This document shows, piece after piece, positions 50,819-59,031 of a stretch of DNA of 64,000 nt. Source of the DNA: Amycolatopsis australiensis (GTDB taxonomy: Bacteria; Actinomycetota; Actinomycetes; Mycobacteriales; Pseudonocardiaceae); NCBI RefSeq assembly GCF_900119165.1, contig NZ_FPJG01000006.1, forward strand, positions 4,030,001 through 4,094,000, in the 5' to 3' direction. The stretch's first letter is position 1; every line of letters begins with the position of its first letter. The notes below the pieces were generated by a model. The model saw nothing but the letters and a program-made list of their open reading frames with translations, was not told where the DNA came from and ran no database searches. The position numbers and the translations under genes were made by a program.

Positions 50819-51712
50819 TCACCCCGCGGATTCGGACACCTCGGCCGGTGCCTCCGGGGTTTCCGGCGCCGGGCCCTCCGGCCAGTCCGGGCCCTCGGCC
50901 TCCTCGCCGGCGATGCGGTGCCGGCCCGCCCGGTTGGAGCGCAGGATCTTCGCCAGCACCATGTTGAACGTCAGCGCGATCTCCTGCGCGCCGGGGGAGT
51001 GCCACTCGTGGATCGGGCTGCACGCGCCCTGGGCCTGCTGCACCGCCAGCCGGTCGGTGATCGCCGTCGGCATCACGAGCGAGCCGAAGTTCTCGCGCAG
51101 CTCGGCGATCCGGAACTGGTGCTCGTAGGAGCGCACGCGCAGCTTGTTCACCAGGACGCCGATCGGGCGCAGCTGCGGGTTGAGCTCCTTGCGGATCTTC
51201 TCGATCGCCTCCAGCGCCCGGTGCGCGCCGGCGACGGCGTACATCGTCGGCTCGGTGACGATGAGCGCGCTGTCCGCGCCGACCAGCGCCGACTTCGTCA
51301 GCCGGCCCAGTGACGGCGGGCAGTCCAGGATCACCAGCTCGTACGGCGTCTCGCGCAGCGGTTCGCGGTGCAGCTCGTCCAGCGCGCGCGAGAAGTTCGC
51401 GAGCCGTTCCGGATCGGCGTCGGGGTCGTTGAGCAGCTCCAGCTCTTCCGCGCCGACGAGGACGTCGACGTCCTCGCTCCAGACGCTCGGGGCGATCGCG
51501 CGTTCCAGCATCGCCCGGGTCGGGGTTTCGAGCACGTCGGCGAGAGTGGCGTCGGTGTAGGGCGGGTCGAGCGAGGTCGTGGCGTTGCCCTGCGGGTCGA
51601 GGTCCACCACGAGCGTCCGCGTGCCCCTACGCAGGGCGGCGGAGGCGATACCGAGAGCGACCGTCGTCTTGCCGACGCCTCCCTTGAGGCTGAGTACGGC
51701 GACCGTGTGCAC
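50819..51712 (-). CDS. orphan ParA/Soj-family ATPase
   Basis: A 297-residue deviant-Walker ATPase. K-G-G-V-G-K-T-T is at residues 10-17, D-L-D-P-Q-G-N-A-T-T follows near residue 38, and V-I-L-D-C-P-P-S is Walker B. No parB-like gene or parS array is nearby, unlike the chromosomal parAB locus. A proline/glutamate-rich tail ends the protein. GTG 51712 is seven bases behind TAGGCT (51725-51720), predicting a leaderless mRNA that also carries nei. Cargo unknown. Confidence 0.88.
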   Translation of the reverse strand: MHTVAVLSLKGGVGKTTVALGIASAALRRGTRTLVVDLDPQGNATTSLDPPYTDATLADVLETPTRAMLERAIAPSVWSEDVDVLVGAEELELLNDPDADPERLANFSRALDELHREPLRETPYELVILDCPPSLGRLTKSALVGADSALIVTEPTMYAVAGAHRALEAIEKIRKELNPQLRPIGVLVNKLRVRSYEHQFRIAELRENFGSLVMPTAITDRLAVQQAQGACSPIHEWHSPGAQEIALTFNMVLAKILRSNRAGRHRIAGEEAEGPDWPEGPAPETPEAPAEVSESAG

Positions 51713-51818
51713 GAAGACCAGCCTACGGGTGCGCGGGAGGGGCGCCGCCGGGCAAGGGCTGTTCACTCGAAGGGAGGAGCCGGGGAGGCGGGCCGGGGCG
51801 GGCACTACCCTGTGCGGC

Positions 51819-52541
51819 ATGAAGACGGAGACCGTGGCCGCCCGTGGTTCGGGCGCCGTCCGCCGGGTGCTCGAGGCCGAGCTGAAGGCCGCCCGCGCCC
51901 GGGGCGCCGAGCAGCCCCGCGTCGTGGACGTGGGCGGCGGCAGCGGCGGCTGGGCGGTGCCGTTCGCGGCGGCGGGCTGCCGGGTGACGGTCATCGAGCC
52001 GAGCCCGAACGCGCTGGCCACGCTGCAGCGGCGCGCCGAGGAGGAGGGCGTCTCCGAGCTGATCACGGTGGTCGCGGACGACGCCGACGCGCTGGGCAGG
52101 CACGTCCCGGCCGCCTCGGCCGACCTGGTGCTGGCGCACGGTCTCCTGGAGATCGTCGACGACCCGGCCGCGGTGCTCAGCGCGCTGGCCACGGCGGTCG
52201 CCCCGGGCGGCGCGGTGTCGGTGCTGGCGGCCAACCGCCACGCGGCGGTCCTGCACCGCGCGCTGGCGGGCCGCGTCGCCGAGGCCCAGCGGCTGCTCGA
52301 GAGCGCCGACGGCGTCGCCCCCGGCGACACGGTGCTGCGCCGGTTCTCCGCGTCCGGCCTGCACGCCCAGCTGGAGGCGGCGGGCCTGGAAGTGACGCTG
52401 CTGCAGGGCGACCGGGTGATCGCGGACCTGGTGACCGGCGACGTCCGCGAGGAGGAGCTGGCGGAGTTCGAGCTGGCGGCGGCGGGATCGGCACTACGCG
52501 ACATCGCCGGACGGCTGCACGCGGTGGCGCGGCCGGCCTGA
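51819..52541 (+). CDS. SAM-dependent methyltransferase
   Basis: A 240-residue class I methyltransferase. Motif I is V-V-D-V-G-G-G-S-G-G-W at about residues 35-45, followed by V-T-V-I-E-P-S and D-L-V-L-A-H-G-L-L-E. ATG 51819 is seven bases behind TACCCT (51806-51811), a leaderless-type start, divergent from the parA-like gene. Substrate unknown. A related gene often neighbours dinB in actinomycetes. Confidence 0.88.
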   Translation: MKTETVAARGSGAVRRVLEAELKAARARGAEQPRVVDVGGGSGGWAVPFAAAGCRVTVIEPSPNALATLQRRAEEEGVSELITVVADDADALGRHVPAASADLVLAHGLLEIVDDPAAVLSALATAVAPGGAVSVLAANRHAAVLHRALAGRVAEAQRLLESADGVAPGDTVLRRFSASGLHAQLEAAGLEVTLLQGDRVIADLVTGDVREEELAEFELAAAGSALRDIAGRLHAVARPA

Positions 52542-52691
52542 GGGGTCGGTTTCGGCGGGTGGGCGCGGCGGTGGCGTCGCCGGTCGGACCGCTTCCGGCG
52601 GCTTCGCGCGGGCCCGGTGCCCTGAAACCGCCGTGGGACAGCCGGACCTTTTCGGCGGGTTTCCGCCGTCGCGGCCGCCGGGGCGCCGAAA

Positions 52692-52714
52692 CTGTCGGTG
52701 GTGGCCGGTAGCGT
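52692..52714 (+). promoter_or_regulatory. RecA-NDp/PafBC-type promoter of dinB
   Basis: CTGTCGGTG (52692-52700), an eight-base spacer and TAGCGT (52709-52714) match the TTGTCRGTG-N8-TANNNT consensus of the PafBC-dependent, LexA-independent DNA-damage promoters of mycobacteria at all but the first base. The start codon is seven bases further on. Confidence 0.75.
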
Positions 52715-52721
52715 CCCGGGT

Positions 52722-53966
52722 GTGGGGCGAAATGCTGAGCTGCCGGGCGGGATGGGCCGGTTCCGCGTCCGGCCGGGGGAGCCGCTGCCGGACGACACCG
52801 GGTGCGGGCTGCTGCACGTCGACATGGATGCGTTCTTCGTGTCGGTCGAGCTGCGAACCCGGCCCGAGCTGGCGGACAAGCCGGTCGTCGTGTCCGGGGG
52901 CGGGCCGCGGGCCGTCGTCGCGGCCGCGAACTACCCGGCGCGGAAGTTCGGCGTGCGCTCGGCGATGCCGTTCTCGACCGCGAAACGGCTGTGCCCGCAC
53001 CTGATCAACATCCCGCCGACGGCCGGCCTCTACAGCGAGGTCTCCCGCGGCGTGATGGGCATCTTCCGCGAGCTGACCCCACTGGTCGAACCCCTGAGCC
53101 TCGACGAAGCCTTCCTGGACGTCAGCGGCGCGCTGCGGCGCCTGGGCGCGACACCGGCGGAGCTGGGCGCGCGGATCCGCTCGCGGGTCGCGGCCGAGCA
53201 CGGGATCACCTGCTCGGTCGGCGTGGCGAAGGTCAAGTTCGTCGCGAAACTCGCTTCGGGCATGGCGAAGCCGGACGGCATGGTCGTCGTGCCGGCGGCG
53301 GAGACCCTGCGGTTCCTGCACCCGCTGCCGGTGTCGGCGTTGTGGGGCGTCGGCGCGCGGACGGAGGAGCACCTGCGCCGCCTGGGCCTGGACACGATCG
53401 CCGACGTCGCGGCGTTCCCGCCGGAGCGGCTGAAGAAGTCGCTGGGCGTCGCGCTGGGCGAGCACCTGTACCGGCTGGCGCACGGCGTCGACGAGCGCGC
53501 GGTGGTGGTGGACTCGCCGGAGAAGTCGATCGGCGCGGAGCACACGTTCGACGTCGACCGGCACGACCGCGAGTCGCTGGGCCTGGAGCTGCTGCGGCTG
53601 TCGGAACGGGTCGGCGCGACACTGCGGGCGCGTGGTGTGCGCGGCCGGACCGTGTCGATCAAGGTCCGGTTCGCCGACTTCCGGACGATCACCCGAGCCC
53701 GCACGCTGCTCGCGCCGACGGACGTGGCCCGCGAGATCCACGCGGTCGCGGTGGCGCTGCTGGCCGAGCACGCGCCGGCGGGAGCGGTCCGGCTGATCGG
53801 CGTCCGCGTGGAGGGCCTCGACACGGGGGAAGCGGGGGAGCAGCTGCTGTTCGAATCCCCGGCGCCGCGCTGGCGCGACGCGGAAGTGGCGGCGGATGTG
53901 GCGAGATCCAAGTTCGGCTCGGCGGCGGTGCGGCCGGCCTCGCTGCTGGGTCCGCGGGAGGGGTGA
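52722..53966 (+). CDS. dinB: DNA polymerase IV (DinB)
   Basis: A 414-residue Y-family translesion polymerase. The metal-binding motifs are H-V-D-M-D-A-F-F with Asp34 and Asp36, and P-L-S-L-D-E-A-F-L-D near residues 123-132. The little-finger domain is complete, and no obvious clamp-binding motif is seen at the C-terminus. GTG 52722 is chosen over GTG 52698 because the latter lies inside the promoter. The -10 is seven bases ahead, so the mRNA should be leaderless and DNA-damage inducible. Confidence 0.93.
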   Translation: MGRNAELPGGMGRFRVRPGEPLPDDTGCGLLHVDMDAFFVSVELRTRPELADKPVVVSGGGPRAVVAAANYPARKFGVRSAMPFSTAKRLCPHLINIPPTAGLYSEVSRGVMGIFRELTPLVEPLSLDEAFLDVSGALRRLGATPAELGARIRSRVAAEHGITCSVGVAKVKFVAKLASGMAKPDGMVVVPAAETLRFLHPLPVSALWGVGARTEEHLRRLGLDTIADVAAFPPERLKKSLGVALGEHLYRLAHGVDERAVVVDSPEKSIGAEHTFDVDRHDRESLGLELLRLSERVGATLRARGVRGRTVSIKVRFADFRTITRARTLLAPTDVAREIHAVAVALLAEHAPAGAVRLIGVRVEGLDTGEAGEQLLFESPAPRWRDAEVAADVARSKFGSAAVRPASLLGPREG

Positions 53967-54076
53967 TCGCTCCCGGGGTTGCGGGGGCATCGGCGCGCGG
54001 CTGCCACAGCGGCGGAGGACGCGGCACCTGCCGGGCGAGTGCCGGTGTGGCGGCAGAGCCTGGCGAGGATTCCGTC

Positions 54077-54252
54077 TGCTGGTGCGGCCGCCGCGCCCGG
54101 CGGGAGCACCGACAGGCGGGTACTGCTGCGGCCGCCGAGCCCGGCGGGAGCACCGACAGGCGGGTACTGCTGCGGCCGCCGAGCCCGGCGGGAGCACCGA
54201 CAGGCGGGTACTGCTGCGGCCGCCGAGCCCGGCGAAGCCGCCGGCAGGCGGC
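54077..54252. repeat. 44-bp tandem minisatellite
   Basis: TACTGCTGCGGCCGCCGAGC begins units at 54121, 54165 and 54209, an exact 44-base period. The first two are identical and the third diverges near its end. A variant unit precedes from about 54077. The period is not a multiple of three. The array sits in the 539-base gap between dinB and the DUF3040 gene; the rest of that gap shows only a plausible -10, TATCCT, at 54412-54417. Confidence 0.93.
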
Positions 54253-54505
54253 TACCGGTGCCTCCGATGCCCTGAACCCATCGCTCACAACACCCGCGAG
54301 TTCGGTCACCCTCGGCGACGGTGACCGTGCGCAACCCCGCCCGGACCGGATTTAGCCCAATTCGATCCCTTCTGGATGCGGGATCGGGTAGTCGAGCGGG
54401 CGCGGGCCTCGTATCCTGGACAGTGCCACCCCGCCTGGGGTTGGCTGTTGGGTCCAGGACGTTGCGCGGCCCGGCGCCCGCGACAGCTGTGCCGGAGGAG
54501 GAAAG

Positions 54506-54910
54506 ATGCCACTCTCCGAGCATGAGCAGCGGCTGCTCGATCAAATCGAGCGCGAGCTCTATGCCGAGGACCCCAAGTTCGCATCCACGGTGCGCGGCAC
54601 CCGGTTGCGTCGCCCCGCTCGCCGACGGCGTATCCAGGGCATCGCCCTGTTCGTAGTGGGCGTGGCCCTGCTGGTGCTGGGCGTGGTGGTGCCGCAGTTC
54701 CGGGTGGCCGACATCCCGCTGATCAGCGTGCTCGGGTTCCTCGTGATGTTCTTCGGGGTCATGATGGCTGTCACATCGATTCGGCACGGCGCCGACGGGG
54801 ACGGCAAGGGCGGTGGACCGGGATCTCGCGGAGGCAGGCAGTCAGGCCGCCGGAGTTCGTTCACCCAGCGGATGGAAGAGCGCTTCCGCCAGCGCTTCGA
54901 GGAGCAATAG
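54506..54910 (+). CDS. DUF3040 membrane protein
   Basis: A 134-residue protein of the DUF3040 family (L-S-E-H-E-Q-R-L-L-D-Q-I-E-R-E-L-Y-A-E-D-P-K-F-A) with two transmembrane helices (about residues 45-64 and 70-90) and a basic/glutamine-rich tail. ATG 54506 follows GGAGGAAAG. The family is restricted to actinobacteria and often lies near the mraZ cell-division cluster, as here. Function unknown. Confidence 0.9.
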   Translation: MPLSEHEQRLLDQIERELYAEDPKFASTVRGTRLRRPARRRRIQGIALFVVGVALLVLGVVVPQFRVADIPLISVLGFLVMFFGVMMAVTSIRHGADGDGKGGGPGSRGGRQSGRRSSFTQRMEERFRQRFEEQ

Positions 54911-54916
54911 CGCCGC

Positions 54917-54967
54917 AAGACCACGAGATCCGCGTCCCGCAGCCCGCTGGGACGCGGATCTTCTTGT
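54917..54967 (+). terminator. hairpin after the DUF3040 gene
   Basis: Arms 54927-54939 and 54950-54962 pair perfectly over 13 bases with a 10-base loop. Flanking CAAGA (54917-54921) and TCTTG (54963-54967) can extend the stem. It starts seven bases after the stop codon and lies between convergent genes, so it could serve both. Confidence 0.82.
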
Positions 54968-55065
54968 GTGCTCACCCCCCGCCCGGCGGCCCCGGCTCGA
55001 GGTCGGTGACAGTGGGTGACCCCCACTCGGGGGAACCCGCAAAGAGCGCCCCGCGTGCCGGCCGG

Positions 55066-57564
55066 TCAGTCGCGGGTACGGAACAGCGACTTCGGGAACA
55101 ACCGGCCCTTCCACGACAGCGGTGCGTTCCGGTGCAGGCTCCGCCGGAGGTGCTCGAACGCCGAGGGCAGCGTCGGGTCCGGTTCGCCGTCCTGGCCGTA
55201 CCAGGACCGCTCCACCACGCCGATCACCGTGCGGAGGCCGTCGCGGCCTTCATCGTCCAAGTGGTGCTTCGCCGCCAGCTTCTGGGCCGCCACCCGGATC
55301 GTGTCGCTCGGCGGGATCGGCAGCCCCCGGTCGGCGCACTCGGCCCGCAGTTCGGACCACGCCGCGTCCGCCGCGCCCGGCCGCTGCGCCACGATCTCCT
55401 GCAGCCGGCGTCGCCTGCCGACGTCCCGTGCCGCCGCCGGGCCGAGCAATGCCGCCAGCAGCAGCACCACGATCAGGCTGAACCACCAGGCCACCAGCCA
55501 GGTCAGCACGCCGAGCACCGCCACCCACAACGCGACGGCGATCAACGGCAGCCAGTTCTTGAGCAGCGCCGGCAACCCGGCCGACGCCGGTTCGCGGTCC
55601 GGCCGCCGGCGGCGGCCGCCCACGACCACCAGCACCGTCGCCAGCGCCGCGAGCGCGACCAGCAGCACCACCAGCACCCACACCCAGCCCGGCGTGCCGT
55701 CGTCGGCCGCCTGCGGGCTCTGCGGCTGCGGGGTCTGCCCGGTGTCGCGGGGCACGCCCGTCGGCGCGGCACTCGACTGGACCGTGCTCGGCGCCACCTG
55801 CGTGTCGTCGGGCTGGTCGCCGTTCTGCGGGCCGGTCTGCAGGTACGACGGGGTGATGCCGCGGCCGTCCGACAGCGGCGTCGGGTCGAACGTCACCCAC
55901 CCCTTGGCGCCGAAGTACGCCTCGACCCACGCGTGCGCGTCCTGGGTGGTGATCGACAGGTGGTCGTTGACCGGCACACCCGGCGTGAACCCGATGGCCA
56001 CCCGCGACGGGATGCCCGCCACCCGCAGCATCACGGCCATCGCCGAGGCGAACTGCTCGCAGAAGCCGCGCTTGCCGTTGAGGATGAAGTCGGCGAGCGC
56101 GTCCGCGTCGTTCGCCGGCGCGGTCTTCGTGTCGTAGACGAACCCGTTCTGCGCCGTGAAGTACCGCCAGATCGCCGACGCGCGGTCGAAGTCGTTGGAC
56201 TCGCCGGCGATCAGCTGCTGCGTCTTCGCGCGGACGCGGTCGTCGACGCGGTCGAGCTGCGTGTAGCGCGGCGGCAGGTCGTCCACCCGCGGCGTCACGC
56301 GCAGCTCCTGCGCGGTCGGCTCCTTCAGTGACGCGTATTCCGTGTACGCCGGCGGAGCCTCGCTGCGGGTGGTGAACACCGTGCCGCTGATCTGGTCGTA
56401 GAGGTAGCCGTTGGCCGCGCCGTCGATCACCCGCGGCGCGCCGTACACCGGCAGCCAGTTGTCGCGCCAGCTCGTCGGCTCGACGTCGATCCGCCGGGCG
56501 GCGCCGGTGCCGTCGTCGCCCGGCGCGGGCGGCAGCTGCGGCCCGACCGGGATCCCCTGCTGCGAACGGCCTTCGTCGTGCAGGCCCCAGCCCTTGTTCG
56601 GGTAGTAGGTGTCCAGTGTCATCGCGCGCAGCAGCCGCCGGTCGGTGCCGAGGCCGCGGACCTTGAACAGCTCGCGGTTGGCGCCCTGGTCCAGCATGCC
56701 GCGCAGCTCGGTGAACGGCTGGATGCCGAATCCGCCGGCGCCGGTGCCGGGGCCGTCACCGCCGTTGCCGAACGGGATCCGCCCGACGGTGCCGACCCAC
56801 GTGATCGCCCCGCCGAACAGGCCGAGCACGATCGCCGCGGCGACGACCGCGACCGGCGCGGACAGCACGCCCGGCTTGCCGCTGCGTCCCGGCGCCTCCC
56901 GTGTCTGCCAGCGGCGGTGCCGGTGGTTGCCGTCGACGGCGAGCAGGCCCGCGAAGGCGGCCCCGCCGAGCAGGAACGTCCACCAGGGCAGCATTTCCTC
57001 GCTCAGCGCCGCCGGCACGGCGTAGACGCAGAGCAGCACGAGCCCGGTCGCGGCCGGCGCCGCGGCGGCGACGGTCAGCGTGTCGATCAGGATGGCGACG
57101 AGGCCGATCAGGATCGTCACCAGGCAGAGGATCGGCTGGGTGCCTTCGACCGGCGGCAGGCCGACCCGGATCTGCTCGGCGGCGGCCGAAAGCGTGGTCC
57201 CGATCTCGCCGAACGCCTCCGGACCGGGGATGACCTGCAGGATCCCGTGCGTGGTGAACGCGCCGGTGACCAGGAAGAGCAGCACGAGCAGCTGGCCGAG
57301 CCCGACGAGCACGGTCGGCACCTGCAGCGAGCGCAGCGCGAGCCCGGTGGCGGCGATCAGCAGCACGGCGACCAAGAGGTAGCCGAACCAGGCGAGCCCG
57401 GACACGACGCTCGTGACGGAGGTCGCGGCGCAGAGAGTGGCGATCCCGGCGGCGGCGGGGGCGAGCAGGCTGCCGCGCCAGGCGGAGAGCGGATGCTGGC
57501 CGGCGGGCTGCCGGGGCCGGTGCGCGGAGGCCCCGGACGGCCGGGGCGGAGCGGCGGTGCTCAT
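55066..57564 (-). CDS. TgpA-type membrane transglutaminase-like protein
   Basis: An 832-residue membrane protein. The first 250 residues hold about six hydrophobic helices (DUF3488-like), then a periplasm-facing transglutaminase/protease-like domain with the triad Cys near residue 501 (G-F-C-E-Q-F-A), His near 544 (D-A-H-A-W-V-E) and Asp near 563 (T-F-D-P-T-P). A further helix pair and a cytoplasmic tail follow. ATG 57564 overlaps the stop of a small ORF (ATGA). Families of moxR, DUF58 and this protein form a conserved envelope operon of unclear function. Confidence 0.92.
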   Translation of the reverse strand: MSTAAPPRPSGASAHRPRQPAGQHPLSAWRGSLLAPAAAGIATLCAATSVTSVVSGLAWFGYLLVAVLLIAATGLALRSLQVPTVLVGLGQLLVLLFLVTGAFTTHGILQVIPGPEAFGEIGTTLSAAAEQIRVGLPPVEGTQPILCLVTILIGLVAILIDTLTVAAAAPAATGLVLLCVYAVPAALSEEMLPWWTFLLGGAAFAGLLAVDGNHRHRRWQTREAPGRSGKPGVLSAPVAVVAAAIVLGLFGGAITWVGTVGRIPFGNGGDGPGTGAGGFGIQPFTELRGMLDQGANRELFKVRGLGTDRRLLRAMTLDTYYPNKGWGLHDEGRSQQGIPVGPQLPPAPGDDGTGAARRIDVEPTSWRDNWLPVYGAPRVIDGAANGYLYDQISGTVFTTRSEAPPAYTEYASLKEPTAQELRVTPRVDDLPPRYTQLDRVDDRVRAKTQQLIAGESNDFDRASAIWRYFTAQNGFVYDTKTAPANDADALADFILNGKRGFCEQFASAMAVMLRVAGIPSRVAIGFTPGVPVNDHLSITTQDAHAWVEAYFGAKGWVTFDPTPLSDGRGITPSYLQTGPQNGDQPDDTQVAPSTVQSSAAPTGVPRDTGQTPQPQSPQAADDGTPGWVWVLVVLLVALAALATVLVVVGGRRRRPDREPASAGLPALLKNWLPLIAVALWVAVLGVLTWLVAWWFSLIVVLLLAALLGPAAARDVGRRRRLQEIVAQRPGAADAAWSELRAECADRGLPIPPSDTIRVAAQKLAAKHHLDDEGRDGLRTVIGVVERSWYGQDGEPDPTLPSAFEHLRRSLHRNAPLSWKGRLFPKSLFRTRD

Positions 57565-57731
57565 CGTGGATCACCGATCGTCGAGGTGCCGGCCGGGCGC
57601 ATGGCGGACTGCGATGCGGAGTGGCGGCGAAGGTGGGAGTCGGTCGCGGTGACGGCGGAGCGCAGGTGCCGGGCGGAGGCAGTTGTCACGGGCCGGCGGC
57701 CGGTGGGCGAGGTGCGGTGCGGGGTGTTCAT
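57561..57731 (-). CDS. 56-residue small ORF coupled to both neighbours
   Basis: A basic, Ser/Thr/Arg-rich 56-residue frame (M-N-T-P-H-R-T-S-P-T-G-R-R...T-S-T-I-G-D-P-R). Its ATG (57731-57729) overlaps the DUF58 stop as ATGA and its stop overlaps the transglutaminase start as ATGA, so it exactly bridges the two genes. No hydrophobic helix or known motif is seen. The double overlap argues for translation, at least as a coupling device. It has no ribosome binding site of its own. Confidence 0.6.
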   Translation of the reverse strand: MNTPHRTSPTGRRPVTTASARHLRSAVTATDSHLRRHSASQSAMRPAGTSTIGDPR

Positions 57732-59002
57732 CGCGGACCGCCGATCAACGTGCCGCGGCGGGCGCCGCTGCGGCACAGCTCTGCCCACACCTGGGGCATC
57801 GGGGAACCCGGGCCCGCGACCACCACTCCCCACCCCGCCGCGCGCAGCAGTGCCGCCGAGTCCTCCGTCGCCGCCGCTCGTTGTTCCGCGGCGCTCACGC
57901 CCGCCGACCAGGTCGGCGTGTCCAGCAGGACCGCCAGGCTGCGGATGCCGCGCGGGCGGAACTGGGCCAGCTCGTGGACCGCCTCGGTGCTGACCGTGCC
58001 CAGCACCGCGATCAGCTCCTGGCCCTCCGCGGGGTCGCCGGCCAGCGTGATGTCGCGCTGGTGGGCCGGCTGCAACGCCGCCAGCGCGTCCAGCAGCACG
58101 TTGTCGTAGTGGTCGCCGCCCTCGCCCGGGGCGTCGGCGAGCGTCGCGCCGTGTTCGGTCACCAGCCGGACGCGGTGGCCGGACCGGCGCAGGTGCAGTG
58201 CGGCCGACGCCGCGAACGACACCGCCCACTCCAGGCTGGCCGCCGGCCCGCTGCCGTGGTGGGCGGCCGCGCGGTGGTCGAGCAGCACCGTCGTGCCGCC
58301 GCGCCACGGCCGTTCCTCCACGCGCACCATGATCTCGTCGCGGCGGGCGGTCGAGCGCCAGTGCACCTTCCGCAGGTCGTCGCCCTGGCGGTACTGGCGG
58401 ACGATGACGTCCGGCTCGCCCTGCCCGGCGTGCAGCCGGACCGTGCCGTCGTCGCCGACGCCGATGCCCGCGCCGCTCGGCAGGCCCCACAGCGGCACCA
58501 CCCGCGGCACGACGACCAGCCGCGAGTGCCCGATCAGCTCGCGCTCGAACTCGCACAGCCCGAACGGGTCGGTGATGGTCGCGCGCAGCGGCCCGACCTG
58601 CTGGATCCCGCGCAGCACCGGCTGCAGCGGGTAGCGCAGGGCGACGCGCCGGTCGTGCGGAAGCCGTTCGACGACGAACCTGGGCCGCGAGCCCAGCGCG
58701 TAGGGCACGCCGTCCTCGAGCAGGATCTCGCCGGCCGGCAGCCGGCCGCTGCGCCACAGCTCCAGCTGCACCTCGCCGGCGCCGCCGACCGCGACGCGCT
58801 GCGGGTGCAGCTCGCGGGCCGCGCCGATGCGCAGCCGGGTCGCCGAGATGAACACCGCCACCAGCAGCGGCAGCGCCACCACGAAGACGGCGACCCGCAG
58901 CAGATCGCGTTCGTTGAGCACGAACGAGCACACCGCGGCCGCGAGCCCCGCGGCCAGCAGGCAGCGGCCGCGGGTGGTCAGGCCGGACAGGGCACGCAGC
59001 AT
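57728..59002 (-). CDS. DUF58 membrane protein
   Basis: A 424-residue protein with two N-terminal transmembrane helices (residues 12-50) and a DUF58/VWA-like domain (V-R-Q-Y-R-Q-G-D-D-L-R-K-V-H-W-R-S-T-A-R is the family signature, about residues 215-235). ATG 59002 lies 29 bases after the moxR stop with AGGGGAGAA ahead. It forms one operon with moxR, the small ORF and the transglutaminase gene. Confidence 0.92.
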   Translation of the reverse strand: MLRALSGLTTRGRCLLAAGLAAAVCSFVLNERDLLRVAVFVVALPLLVAVFISATRLRIGAARELHPQRVAVGGAGEVQLELWRSGRLPAGEILLEDGVPYALGSRPRFVVERLPHDRRVALRYPLQPVLRGIQQVGPLRATITDPFGLCEFERELIGHSRLVVVPRVVPLWGLPSGAGIGVGDDGTVRLHAGQGEPDVIVRQYRQGDDLRKVHWRSTARRDEIMVRVEERPWRGGTTVLLDHRAAAHHGSGPAASLEWAVSFAASAALHLRRSGHRVRLVTEHGATLADAPGEGGDHYDNVLLDALAALQPAHQRDITLAGDPAEGQELIAVLGTVSTEAVHELAQFRPRGIRSLAVLLDTPTWSAGVSAAEQRAAATEDSAALLRAAGWGVVVAGPGSPMPQVWAELCRSGARRGTLIGGPR

Positions 59003-59031
59003 GCCGTTCTTCTCCCCTTCGCCGGTGAGGA

